Origin: an uncultured Pseudomonadota bacterium
GTDB lineage: Bacteria; Myxococcota_A; UBA796; SXON01
Reading direction: 5' to 3'
DNA length: 64,000 nucleotides
Assembly: GCA_903844155.1 (NCBI GenBank)
Contig: CAIMSU010000156.1
Span: 59,994 to 123,993 of the forward strand
In this document: positions 49,401 through 57,624 of the stretch, piece by piece
Numbering within the stretch: the first letter of the stretch is position 1
Layout: the number at the start of each line of letters is the position of its first letter
Notes under the pieces: model-generated
The model's input: the letters and a program-made list of their open reading frames with translations, nothing else
Database searches by the model: none
What the model was told of the DNA's origin: nothing
Made by a program: the position numbers and the translations under genes

Positions 49401-52138
49401 TCCCAGGTCCAGCCCATCTCCTCCTCAACGCGGCTCAGCGTGAGCTGGACCGTCGTGTTCCCGGAAACAGCCTTGCCCTCCCAGTCGACGACCACCCCCT
49501 CGACCTTGAAGGGATGGCCGCTCTCCGCCTGATCCGGCGCCTTCAACCCGACATACGCGCGGTCCGGGTGCACCGGGAGGCGCACCTCCTGCACCGTTGT
49601 CCGTCCGCTGTCACCCTCGAACACTGCCGCCCTGGCGACGAGCGTTCCCGGCCCCGTCAACCCGCCCGCGGAGGGCGACGTTGGGCACGTCAGGTGGGCT
49701 TTTCCGAGGGCGTCCAACGCGCCATCGGCCACGCCAAGCGTGATCGGGCGCGGGGTGGGCTCGCCGTCGACCACGACGGGGCCGAAGCGGTAGTCGCCCG
49801 ACCCCTTCGGCGCGAACGTGCCCGGCTCGATCTGGCAGGTCAGCTCGACCTTGGAGCCGGTTGCGGCGCCGCCGAACAGCCAGTCACCCTCCACGTCTAC
49901 GGGCACGGAGTCCGTCGCCAGCGCATTCGCGACGGCGGCAGACGCCATCACCTTCAGCCGCTCGGGGACGAACTCCTCGACGTTGAAGCTCGCGCTTCCC
50001 ACGACCTTCGCGCCGATCTCGGCCGAGACCCGGTACGGGCCGGTCGTGGCCCAGTCGCCGAACGCCACGTCCCAGGTCGCGAGGCCGGCCTCGTTGGGCT
50101 CGACGACCTGCTTGCGCAGCTCCTTGCCGGTGGGGTCGTACAACTTGAGCGCCATCGGGACGGCGGGCTGCGGGGCGAGGTGGTCGTCGCCCCGGATGAG
50201 CACGGCCGTGTGCGCGGTGTCGCCGGGGCGGTACACGCCGCGGTCGGTCCAGATCGCGGCCTGGTAGGGGGCCTCGACCCCGGTGGCGCCCGCGGTGTCC
50301 TCGGGCAACTGCAGGCGGAGATCGGCGAACTTCAGGTACGTGAAGTCCTTCTTGTTGCGGGCGAGCAGGGCGATCGGCGCGGTCGTGTCGACGCCGTCGG
50401 CCGGGATCGCGAGCTGGCAGTGCCCGTCGCTGTCGGTGGTCCCGCGGGCGACGATCTGGCCGCTCGGGCGCACGAGCGTGATCGCCGAGTCCGGGACCGC
50501 CTTGTTGGTGTGGACGTCGATTGTCCAGACGTCGACCGCGCGGGCCCAGCTGTGGGTCGGATCGGTCGCGGCGACCTTCGCGATCAGGTGCATGTCGGTC
50601 AGGAGGATGCGCGAGACCGCCGCGGCCGTGCCGCTGCTCTCGGAGCTGTTGCCTTCGCCGCCGGTGTCGGTCTCATCGGGCGTGGGCACGGCGTCCGGGG
50701 CTTCCGGCGCGGGATCGGTCGTTGCGAGGCCGATCTCGTACACGCCGCTCTCGGCGTCCGGCAGCAGCGAGCCGACGTCCACGTACGATGTCACACGCTC
50801 GTCGATCGGGGCGGCCAACGCGACCTTCTTCTTCAGCACGACGTCGGACGTACGCTCGTCCGCCGGCTCGGCGCCCGAGAGCCAGAAAACAACGTTCTCT
50901 TCGGGGATGTGGCGGACTGTGAGCTCCACCGCCGGCACGTTCGTGTGCTGGATCGCCAGCGAGGTCCAGGCGGAGTGCGGAAGGTACCGCCCCTGGCTCG
51001 CAAAATCGATGCGCGCCGCGCGATGTGGCACGTCCAACGCCTGCTCCACGGAGGTCTGCAGCGTGGCGCCGTCGACGGTGCGGGCGCCGGTGTCGACGCG
51101 GAGGGTGGCCTGGCCATACGGGAGGTCGCCAAAAACCCGGAAGCCGGTGCTGGAGGCGGAAACAGTGATTGGTTCGTCCTTTCCGTCGATGGATAGGTGC
51201 ACGCTGTGCTGGGCGCTCTCGTCCGTGAGCATGCAGCGCGTAGACAGGTCGTAGTCGTCGTAGCTGTCGTGGTCCCAGTACCAGCGCTTGTCGGTGACGG
51301 CCCCATCGTCGCAGACGACGTCCACGTAGAATCCGTTCATCCCCTCGCGCACTTTCACGCCCAGGACCGCCAGTTTTGGCCCCGGGGCGACGACGAGCAC
51401 GGTGCTGCTGGCGGCCGGCGCGGTGACCGTCGGATCGCTCGTGAGGCCAATGCCGCCCGAGAGCGCGATGGCGACCTCGTTCCCGACCACCGACGCAAAC
51501 TCCGGTCCGCGAACCTCGGCCGTCACGATGTTGGGGGAGCCACCACCATTGTAGACCGCGTCCAGCGTGCGCTCGCCGGCGGTCAGCTTCACGTGCTTCG
51601 CAACGTCGTCAACGCTCACTGGTCCCGAGAATTCAAGCTGGATCACCGCCGACTTCTTGTCCCACTTCGCCAGGGTCGCGTGGGTGAAGCCGAACGGCGG
51701 CGTGGTGAACGTGGCAGTCCGCTCGGTCCACTTCTGCAGCCACTCGGGCGGCTTTTCGCCGCCGATCGCCTTGAGCCGCAGCGTGTAGGTCGTCGCGGGC
51801 TTGAGCGAGTCCGTCGGCGTGAACACCACCGAGTCCCGGTCTTCCACCGTCAACGACCCGGCGGCGGCGGGCTCCAACACCAGCTCCGTTCCCGCCGGCG
51901 GGGCCTTGCCGACCACCGCGGACGGAAAGATCGGCAGGTTCGCGTGGAACACCAGCGAGGTCGGAATCGCACCGTCCGGGCCTCGCGCCCGGAACACGAA
52001 CGCGAGCTCGCGCGGCGCGGCCTCGGGCATCGGCGCGTTCGTGGTGAGCACGGTCGACTGCGGGGTGCTGCTGCCCGTGCAGGCGGAGGCGAGCAGCAGG
52101 GGAAGCAAGGCGTAGGGGAGGGGGCGAAGGACGGTCAT
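46487..52138 (-). CDS. Bacterial alpha-2-macroglobulin lipoprotein (YfhM-like)
   Basis: 1883 residues. The signal peptide ends in lipobox LASAC (Cys20). Multiple macroglobulin (MG) beta domains run to about residue 1150; the A2M region begins around AFVTIAAVDEGILSLTKFPD; the thioester motif YPYGCIEQTTSS lies near residue 1400 in the helical thioester domain; a C-terminal receptor-binding-like domain ends it. The intact CxEQ means it can trap proteases covalently. It is probably an inner- or outer-membrane lipoprotein facing the periplasm and is cotranscribed with pbpC. An insert rich in Asp/Glu/Thr (TPDETDTGGEGNSSESSG) near residue 490 is atypical. Confidence 0.96.
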   Translation of the reverse strand: MTVLRPLPYALLPLLLASACTGSSTPQSTVLTTNAPMPEAAPRELAFVFRARGPDGAIPTSLVFHANLPIFPSAVVGKAPPAGTELVLEPAAAGSLTVEDRDSVVFTPTDSLKPATTYTLRLKAIGGEKPPEWLQKWTERTATFTTPPFGFTHATLAKWDKKSAVIQLEFSGPVSVDDVAKHVKLTAGERTLDAVYNGGGSPNIVTAEVRGPEFASVVGNEVAIALSGGIGLTSDPTVTAPAASSTVLVVAPGPKLAVLGVKVREGMNGFYVDVVCDDGAVTDKRWYWDHDSYDDYDLSTRCMLTDESAQHSVHLSIDGKDEPITVSASSTGFRVFGDLPYGQATLRVDTGARTVDGATLQTSVEQALDVPHRAARIDFASQGRYLPHSAWTSLAIQHTNVPAVELTVRHIPEENVVFWLSGAEPADERTSDVVLKKKVALAAPIDERVTSYVDVGSLLPDAESGVYEIGLATTDPAPEAPDAVPTPDETDTGGEGNSSESSGTAAAVSRILLTDMHLIAKVAATDPTHSWARAVDVWTIDVHTNKAVPDSAITLVRPSGQIVARGTTDSDGHCQLAIPADGVDTTAPIALLARNKKDFTYLKFADLRLQLPEDTAGATGVEAPYQAAIWTDRGVYRPGDTAHTAVLIRGDDHLAPQPAVPMALKLYDPTGKELRKQVVEPNEAGLATWDVAFGDWATTGPYRVSAEIGAKVVGSASFNVEEFVPERLKVMASAAVANALATDSVPVDVEGDWLFGGAATGSKVELTCQIEPGTFAPKGSGDYRFGPVVVDGEPTPRPITLGVADGALDALGKAHLTCPTSPSAGGLTGPGTLVARAAVFEGDSGRTTVQEVRLPVHPDRAYVGLKAPDQAESGHPFKVEGVVVDWEGKAVSGNTTVQLTLSRVEEEMGWTWDDATNESVYRRTPRRAREAGVAVVAVNGVFSTDLAPAGDAAGWVVTADLGHERTEVRVDSASRRWWWSSWDSSVDQTPRPQLPDSLALTVPDSAKVGDSVTVHTLAPYAGHVLWTVEADSVIQSHWEEVKAGPASWSFPVEAFRPNVYVSALIVKDPHLESPTAFIPDRAFGVANLRILPEQYAMPVKLVVPDEVRPQSPLTVSVDIGAQTEPAFVTIAAVDEGILSLTKFPDPDPATAIFARRALGVESYETVGWTLLSQPGGASRGTGGDAGGAGFGRVQMVHPVALWSGVVAVPSSGKATVTLQVPSYRGSLHIMAVAATRSRMGHASQSTVVRDPLTLVATMPRFLTVGDVAQVPVQITNLTGGPQTVNVEMKVSEAGSPAQLAWVDLGGGGLAIASGGAQTGTLTLAPNASGTLVFQLAAKGVGAARVDIRATAGKELSTDHFDIPVELSEPEVTETVRVPLADAPVSLAGVLTGWKPGSEHTQIWVTANPYAQAFSHLKYLLHYPYGCIEQTTSSARPLLYAQDLVTKVAPDSIREHKIADMVQAGIDRVLSMQTPSGGFSYWPGERDPVVWGTTYAVHFLLDAQQAGYAVPKDDVDDAVRWLGRQLDSTRITDHDRAYAHYLLARAGQPQLAAAQRLYDNLGHDARDEDRYTLQAAIWLAGDHRYEKELKHPAVSMAWKRENDWTFWSELRERGLILSIFRDLFGDDPAGQPLADVVAGELSGTKESWAFTTQELAWGLTGLGKSVGKAPESVTATLFAGGITQPPLGAAGSATWLLSRPTMARGALTVAGKPGLYAVVTTSGNRVAGEKLWGGQGLAVSRVWKTAAGDVVNPATLKLGDPIYVDITVENKTGYGIQNIALTDRIPAAWEIENPRLGRGAMPDWADPDTLWTTDNMNVRDDRVEVFGTLAAGQSAHVVYMVRATFAGSFHLPDVSTEAMYDPELWARTAGGPVVVTAPWEGQVR

Positions 52139-52244
52139 GGGGACACCAGAGCGAGGGACAGGCAGCAGAGCAATCGGCGTGCCGAGAGCTTTTGCTCGGG
52201 AAGGCGCGGATCCGGCCCAGTTCGCGGCGACGCGGATCTACGAT

Positions 52245-52997
52245 TCATCGCGTCGCCCGGCGCGATTCGTAGACGTGCACGGCGGGTAGCTCGAGAGCCG
52301 TGAGGAACCCGCCTTTTCCGGAGCCGGTGTCGATCGCGTAGACGCAGGGGCCGGCCCAGAGATCCGTCGGATCCTCGGGGGTAAAGCTGGAGAGCTCGGG
52401 CGGCAGGACACCCGTGACCGTGTGCCCGACGACCATCGGTTTGCCCTCGTAGTGCGTGAAGAACTGCCGCGTTCGGAGCCACAGGAGCGGCAGCGGCGGA
52501 TCGACCTCGGAGGGGTGCAACCACCGCTCCCCGTTCCAGGGCACGCCCGCGTGGACGTAGATGCCGTGCGCATCCTCGTGCCACCAGCGCAGGTCCCGCA
52601 TCCACGCGACGACATCAGCCGGAAAGAACCGGCCTCGCTCGCGGGAAGCATCCTCCGGCGCCGTGAGATCGTGGTCCGCCGCGAGGCCGGAGAAGCTCCG
52701 AAAACACGCCTGCGTGCCGTTGTTCGGCGGATCGGTGAACGGGGAAAAGCCCTCGTCGATCGCGCGGAGCCAGGCGTCCTCGTGGTTTCCGCGGAGCGTG
52801 ACGACCTGCGCGGGGGTGCGGGCGCCGAGGGTGCGCACGAACGCGACGACGGCCGCCGAGTCGGGGCCGCGATCGACGTAGTCTCCGAGGAAGACAACCG
52901 TGTCTGCTCGGTCCAGCGGGGGAAGCATGCCCCACAACGCCGCGAGCGCGCGGATGTCGCCGTGGATGTCGCCGATGACGAAGGTGCGGTCAGCCAT
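52245..52997 (-). CDS. PPP-family metallophosphatase
   Basis: 250 residues. All bimetal phosphatase motifs are present: VIGDIHGDIRAL, FLGDYVDRGPDS, LRGNHEDAWL, a later HAGVPW and a VVGHT. This order is typical of the PPP family (bacterial PrpA/ApaH-like serine/threonine phosphatases). It probably removes phosphate from proteins or cleaves diadenosine tetraphosphate; the sequence does not decide. With the Ser/Thr kinase at 57625 and the FHA protein in the Ubl cluster it could be part of Ser/Thr signalling, but no operon link exists. Confidence 0.92.
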   Translation of the reverse strand: MADRTFVIGDIHGDIRALAALWGMLPPLDRADTVVFLGDYVDRGPDSAAVVAFVRTLGARTPAQVVTLRGNHEDAWLRAIDEGFSPFTDPPNNGTQACFRSFSGLAADHDLTAPEDASRERGRFFPADVVAWMRDLRWWHEDAHGIYVHAGVPWNGERWLHPSEVDPPLPLLWLRTRQFFTHYEGKPMVVGHTVTGVLPPELSSFTPEDPTDLWAGPCVYAIDTGSGKGGFLTALELPAVHVYESRRATR

Positions 52998-53064
52998 GGG
53001 TGTGCGTCTCTGAACATCCGTATAGCCTGAAGCGGCGCCGTCGCAACCAGCCGGCTACGTTTTT

Positions 53065-54423
53065 TTGATGATGCTCGGGTTGTGGCTTTTGGCCGTTTCG
53101 GCTTCGTTCGCGCGGTCTGAACGCCCACCACCGGCGTTGAAACTCGTCTGGCAGGCGCCTGGCGCGGGTGTCGAGACGGTGTTCGTCAATGATCGGGGGC
53201 AGGCGTCGTTGGTGAGCCTCGTGTTCACGGGGACGATGCGGGCGCTGGTGCGCGCGGATCCCGTCAGCGGGCGCATCCTGTGGCAGACGAACGTCGCGCC
53301 GGGGGTTGGCTGGGACAGCTTCAAGGTGCTTGGGGACGACATCATCGTGCACGGTCAGCCCATCGGCGGCGCGGAGGGGGTCGGGACGGTCGCCGTGGTC
53401 AGCCTCACGACGGGCGAGCGCCGGTTCATGCGGCAGGTGACGGACGGGGTGAGCCTGAAGTTTGGCGTCGGTGGGGGGCTTTTTCTCAGCGGGGAGTGCG
53501 GCATCGTCCTCCTCGACGAGTCGGGGCGTGAGCTCGCGACGCTGCCAGGGGTGCCGAACGGGCTGGGCCTTGCTCCGCGCTGCGACCTCCTGCCGAGGGT
53601 GCTCGGCGAGGCGGCCGGTCGCTCGGTCGTGCTGGTTCCGCAGGCCGGGTCGCGGTGGCGGATGGACGCGGTCAGCGCGGCGGGGACTGGGTGGACGGTC
53701 GCGCTCGGTGTGATTGACGGCGTGCCCGAGGCCGACTGGCGGAGCGGCACCATCGGGTACGCGTCGGCCGAGGGCGAGGTCGTCGCCCGCTACGATCTCG
53801 GCGACGGGCACCTCGCGTGGCGATCCGTCCTCTCGACACGCGATGGGCCGGTCCGCGTCCGCCCCGTCGACGGTCCCCTCGGCGCGCCCGCATTGCTCGC
53901 GCAGGGGCCGTCGACGGTGGAGCTCATTGACCCGCACGATGGGGCGACGCTCTGGACGGTCGGCCACGTGGGCGGCGACGCTGTGATGGCAGGGGAGCGC
54001 GTCGGTCCGGGCGACCTCTGCGGGCGCGGCAGTTCGCCATGCAGGGTCGTCTGGTTCGACGCTCGCGGTGGGCAGACGGGCCAATCCGTATTGGACGCCG
54101 GGAGCCCTGCCGAGGCGATCGCAGGCGGAGTCCTCGTTCGCGGTGCGGGCAGCCTTCAGCGCCTCGACCAGCACGGCGCCGTGCTCTGGACGGTCCCAGT
54201 GATGACGCCGCGCTGGACGGCGTTTGACGACCTGGTGGTCGCTGTGGCAAACGAGGGCGAGGCCGATGAGCGCGAGGTGCTGGATCTCGCGACAGGCAAG
54301 GTCCTCGGCACATTCTCCGGCGGTGAGCCCGTGGGCGAGCTGGTCGGCGCGGGCCCCGGTGGCTCTGACATCCTTTACGTGCAGGGGACCGCGCTCGTCG
54401 CCTGCGCAGTGAAGATTCGGTGA
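53065..54423 (+). CDS. PQQ-like beta-propeller protein
   Basis: 452 residues with a Sec signal (MMLGLWLLAVSASFA). The body has repeated blades ending in outer-strand motifs like those of PQQ-like/BamB propellers: ADPVSGRILWQTNVAPG, VVSLTTGERRFMRQV, VELIDPHDGATLWTVGHVGG, LQRLDQHGAVLWTVPV, VLDLATGKVLGTFSGG. It is periplasmic and non-catalytic in appearance, as no full quinoprotein dehydrogenase motif is seen. A pair of Cys in GDLCGRGSSPCRVVW may form a disulfide. It is followed after 12 bases by the acyl-CoA synthetase gene. Confidence 0.86.
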   Translation: MMMLGLWLLAVSASFARSERPPPALKLVWQAPGAGVETVFVNDRGQASLVSLVFTGTMRALVRADPVSGRILWQTNVAPGVGWDSFKVLGDDIIVHGQPIGGAEGVGTVAVVSLTTGERRFMRQVTDGVSLKFGVGGGLFLSGECGIVLLDESGRELATLPGVPNGLGLAPRCDLLPRVLGEAAGRSVVLVPQAGSRWRMDAVSAAGTGWTVALGVIDGVPEADWRSGTIGYASAEGEVVARYDLGDGHLAWRSVLSTRDGPVRVRPVDGPLGAPALLAQGPSTVELIDPHDGATLWTVGHVGGDAVMAGERVGPGDLCGRGSSPCRVVWFDARGGQTGQSVLDAGSPAEAIAGGVLVRGAGSLQRLDQHGAVLWTVPVMTPRWTAFDDLVVAVANEGEADEREVLDLATGKVLGTFSGGEPVGELVGAGPGGSDILYVQGTALVACAVKIR

Positions 54424-54435
54424 TAGCAGGCGGCA

Positions 54436-56223
54436 ATGTCCCAGAACCTGCCCGTCGACACCATCCCGCACCGACTCCTCGCCCAGGCGAAAGCCCACGC
54501 TGACAGCCCCGCGCTCTACGAGAAGCGTGGCGCCGACTGGATCGCCACGTCCTACGCCGAGTACGCGGCGCAGGTCCGCAGCGCGGCGAAGGCGCTGATC
54601 GCCCTTGGCTTCCAGCCCGGCGAGACCGTCTGCATCCTCGGGTTCAACCGTGCAGAGTGGGCGATCGCCGACGTGGCCACGATGATGGCCGGCGGCGCGC
54701 CTGCGGGCATCTACACCACCTGCTCGGCGACCGAGGTGACGTACGTGCTGGCCCACGCGGAGGCGCGCGTTGTCGTCGTCGAGGACGCGTCGCAGTGGGA
54801 GAAGGTCCGGGCCAACCTGGAGAGCCTGCCCGCCCTGGTTCGGGTTGTGTGCATGCGAGGGCTCACGGTCGACCACCCGGTCGTACAGACGTGGGAGGCG
54901 TTCCTGGCGAGCGGCGCCAACGTGCCCGAGAGCGCGCTGGACGACCGCCTCGGGGCGTTGAAGGCCGATCAGATGGCGACGTTGATCTACACGTCGGGGA
55001 CCACCGGGCCGCCGAAGGGCGTGATGCTCTCGCACCGGAACCTCACCTGGACCGCAGATGCGGCGTTGAAGCTGGTTCCCGTGCAGCCGCACCACTGCTC
55101 GCTCTCCTACCTGCCCCTCTCGCACATCGCCGAGCAGATGTTCTCGATCCACCTGCCGATCTCGGCGGGGAGCCAGGTCTACTGGGCCGAGAGCATGGCG
55201 AAGCTCAAGGACAACCTCGCGGAGGTCCAGCCCCACGTCGTCTTCGGCGTTCCGCGCGTCTGGGAGAAGTTCTACGCGGGTCTGTCTGCGCGACTGGCGA
55301 CGGCGACGGGCGTGAAGGCAGCGTTGGTCGCGTGGAGTCGGGGCGTTGCGACCGAGGTGCACGCGGTGAAGAACCGGGGCGGTCAGCCGGGCGCTTTCCT
55401 TGGTCTGAAGTACGCGATTGCCAAAAAGCTGGTGTTCTCGAAGATGCACCCGCTGCTGGGACTCGGCCGCGCGGTCGTGTGCGTCAGCGGTGCGGCCCCA
55501 GTATCAAGGGAGATCCTCCAGTTTTTCGCGAGCGTGGACATTCCCATTCGGGAGGTCTACGGGCAGAGCGAGGGCAGCGGCCCGACCACATTCAACGCGA
55601 TGGACCGCACGCGCTTCGGTAGCGTCGGCCCGGCCATTCCGGGATGTGATGTGACCATCGCGCCCGATGGCGAGATCTGCCTGCGGGGACCCAACGTTTT
55701 CCTGGGGTACTACAAGGACAAACCGGCGACGGACGAGTGCCTCGTCGACGGGACCCTGCACTCCGGCGACCTCGGCGCGTTCGACGCCGACGGGTTCCTG
55801 ACCATCACCGGTCGAAAGAAGGACATCCTCATCACCGCCGGCGGCAAGAACATCGCGCCGAAGAACCTGGAGGCGTCACTCAAGCAGATCCCGCTCGTCG
55901 CAGACGCCGTGGTCATCGGCGACCGCCGCCGGTTCCTCTCCGCGCTTCTGACGCTTGATCCCGAGCAGCTGCAGAAGGCGGCCGACGCTGCGGGGACCAC
56001 GCCCGACGCGGTGCGCACCGCGCCCGCCACGCTCGCCGCGATCCAGACCGGCGTCGACGCGATGAACAAGGATCTCGCGCAGGTCGAGACGATCAAGAAG
56101 TTTACGGTCCTCCCTGCGCCCTTCTCGCCCGAGACCGGCGAGCTGACACCCTCGCTCAAGGTGAAGCGGAAGGTCGTGAACGACAAGTTTGTCGCGGAGA
56201 TCGAGGCGATGTACGGGGAGTAG
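54436..56223 (+). CDS. Long-chain acyl-CoA synthetase (AMP-forming)
   Basis: 595 residues, normal for the family. The enzyme activates fatty acids with ATP and CoA. Key motifs: P-loop LIYTSGTTGPPKGVMLSH, YLPLSHIAEQM, VYGQSEGSG (A5 motif), LHSGDLGAFDADGFLTITGR (A7/A8) and KNIAPKNLEA with the A10-like Lys region near the end. The pattern with LPLSHIAEQ and TGRKKDILITAGGKN is that of FAA1/FadD15-like long-chain synthetases. It may feed membrane-lipid or lipid-body metabolism. No fatty-acid operon surrounds it. Confidence 0.95.
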   Translation: MSQNLPVDTIPHRLLAQAKAHADSPALYEKRGADWIATSYAEYAAQVRSAAKALIALGFQPGETVCILGFNRAEWAIADVATMMAGGAPAGIYTTCSATEVTYVLAHAEARVVVVEDASQWEKVRANLESLPALVRVVCMRGLTVDHPVVQTWEAFLASGANVPESALDDRLGALKADQMATLIYTSGTTGPPKGVMLSHRNLTWTADAALKLVPVQPHHCSLSYLPLSHIAEQMFSIHLPISAGSQVYWAESMAKLKDNLAEVQPHVVFGVPRVWEKFYAGLSARLATATGVKAALVAWSRGVATEVHAVKNRGGQPGAFLGLKYAIAKKLVFSKMHPLLGLGRAVVCVSGAAPVSREILQFFASVDIPIREVYGQSEGSGPTTFNAMDRTRFGSVGPAIPGCDVTIAPDGEICLRGPNVFLGYYKDKPATDECLVDGTLHSGDLGAFDADGFLTITGRKKDILITAGGKNIAPKNLEASLKQIPLVADAVVIGDRRRFLSALLTLDPEQLQKAADAAGTTPDAVRTAPATLAAIQTGVDAMNKDLAQVETIKKFTVLPAPFSPETGELTPSLKVKRKVVNDKFVAEIEAMYGE

Positions 56224-56241
56224 GCTGTAAATCAGCCGCCC

Positions 56242-57291
56242 TCACCCGATCGCCGCCGCCCCCGGCCCGAGCACATACCAGTTGATCCCCCCGCAGCTCG
56301 CGCAGACGCCGTCAAACACCCCTTCGCGATGCTTTTTCCGCTGCAGCCGCGCCATCGGCCCCTCCCACAGCTCGCGGAACCCGTGCTCGGCCAGCGAACC
56401 GAGATCAAGCTCACTGTGCAGGTCCGCGCAGCACATTACGAGGTGGCCGTCCTGCCGCACCACAGGCGTGTACCAGAGGCCTGGACAGGCCCCGCGGGCG
56501 CGGTGGACGTCGTCGCGCTGCCAGGGGCGGTCGTCCCACACGGTGACAGAGAGAGCGTCGCCTTGCACGCCGACAATTCCGGCGTCCCTCAGCGTCCGGG
56601 TGTACAGCGCCATCGCCGCGTCCTGTCCGGGACCGCCGCCGCCCACCGAAAGCGGCTTGTAGAGGATCTCTCCGTGCCCGCCGCTCCCGGTGCAGGTGAG
56701 CGCCTCGGACCAATAAGCAAGGAAGTCTGCGGCTTCATGCGCGTTGGACTCCTGCACGACGAACTGCACCTGCACCCGCACCGCGCGGGGGGCTGCCAGC
56801 GCCTTGCGGCGTGCGAGGAGGTGCCGGATGTGGCGACGAGCGCGCTCCAGCCCGTCGCGGCCTTTCGTTCGCCGATACGTCGCCCCGGTGACGGCGTCCA
56901 GCGTGAAAACACAGGTGAGGGGCACGTTTGGCGCCAGCTCGGTGAGGATGCGGTCCATGCGGGAGGGCGTGAGCAGGATCGCGTTGGTGTCAAACCGCAA
57001 ATACCCGACCCGATCGCCAAGAACACGGCTCGCTTCGCCGATCATCCACTCGAGATCCGGGTGGAGCGAGGGGTCGCCCAGCCACTGGAGGATCAGGTGA
57101 TCGAAGCGCAGGTCGTCGTCGACGAGGCCGCGCAGGATCCGGCCATACAACGCGCGCGGCAGGTAGCCCTTCGGAACGCCGTGGACGGTCTCCCAGTGCT
57201 CGGCGTGCGGCGCGCACATGCGGCAGGCGAGGTTGCAGTGATCCGTCGGCTCGATCTGGAGAACACCGGCATGCTGTGGGATCGTAGGCAC
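56242..57291 (-). CDS. Radical SAM/SPASM protein
   Basis: I place the start at GTG 57291 (349 residues); the track's 57432 would run through the divergent promoter region. The radical SAM cluster motif is DHCNLACRMCAPH, and IEPTDHCNLAC is its usual setting. LILQWLGDPSLHPDLEWM is the beta-2 Gly/Glu region with Asp. Further Cys at ACPGLWYTPVV, HLVMCCADLHSELDLGS and GVCASCGG fit a SPASM domain with auxiliary clusters. Such enzymes often modify peptides or carry out maturation steps. No precursor peptide is obvious, though the small Cys-rich lipoprotein gene is divergent, 61 bases away. Confidence 0.9.
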   Translation of the reverse strand: MPTIPQHAGVLQIEPTDHCNLACRMCAPHAEHWETVHGVPKGYLPRALYGRILRGLVDDDLRFDHLILQWLGDPSLHPDLEWMIGEASRVLGDRVGYLRFDTNAILLTPSRMDRILTELAPNVPLTCVFTLDAVTGATYRRTKGRDGLERARRHIRHLLARRKALAAPRAVRVQVQFVVQESNAHEAADFLAYWSEALTCTGSGGHGEILYKPLSVGGGGPGQDAAMALYTRTLRDAGIVGVQGDALSVTVWDDRPWQRDDVHRARGACPGLWYTPVVRQDGHLVMCCADLHSELDLGSLAEHGFRELWEGPMARLQRKKHREGVFDGVCASCGGINWYVLGPGAAAIG

Positions 57292-57300
57292 GTGCGGTGC

Positions 57301-57316
57301 ATTATCATTATACTGG
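57301..57316. promoter_or_regulatory. AT-rich divergent promoter region with a TATAAT -10
   Basis: ATTATCATTATACTGG is the most AT-rich stretch nearby. The minus strand reads TATAAT at 57312-57307, about 15 bases before the GTG of the radical SAM gene, so that transcript would have a leader of about 9 bases. The plus strand reads TATACT at 57309-57314, 38 bases before the lipoprotein ATG. Neither has a good -35. Confidence 0.4.
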
Positions 57317-57352
57317 TACTGTCTTGCCGCCTCACCCCGGTCCGGAGCCTGG

Positions 57353-57622
57353 ATGTCCCGTTTCGCCCTCGTCGCCCTCACGTTCGGCCTCGCCGGGTGC
57401 GGAAATGCGTGCCAGAACATCTGCACCCCCATGGCGGACTACGCGCGCTCGTGCGGATTGACCGTCACCTCCGGCGATATCGCCCAGTGTGAGCAGGCCA
57501 ATTCCGGAGACGTCAGCCAGCAGCAGGCGGACGTGTGCAACGAGTACTCCGACCCCGTGAAGATGCGCGCCTGGTGGTCCTGCTCGGACGTCAAGGCGAA
57601 CATGACCGGAGCAGCGCAGTAG
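57353..57622 (+). CDS. Small Cys-rich lipoprotein
   Basis: 89 residues. The signal peptide ends in lipobox LAGC (Cys16). Six further Cys (CQNIC, SCG, QCEQ, VCNEY, SCSD) are spaced as for disulfides in a small periplasmic or surface protein. Acidic and Gln-rich. It is followed after 2 bases by the Ser/Thr kinase gene, so the two are likely cotranscribed; it might be a sensor partner for the extracytoplasmic PEGA part of the kinase (inference). No family recognised. Confidence 0.8.
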   Translation: MSRFALVALTFGLAGCGNACQNICTPMADYARSCGLTVTSGDIAQCEQANSGDVSQQQADVCNEYSDPVKMRAWWSCSDVKANMTGAAQ

Positions 57623-57624
57623 CG

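Noticed and set aside
49250-51196. A 648-codon plus-strand frame over the macroglobulin gene
   Set aside because: Same reason: antisense shadow with no recognisable motif.
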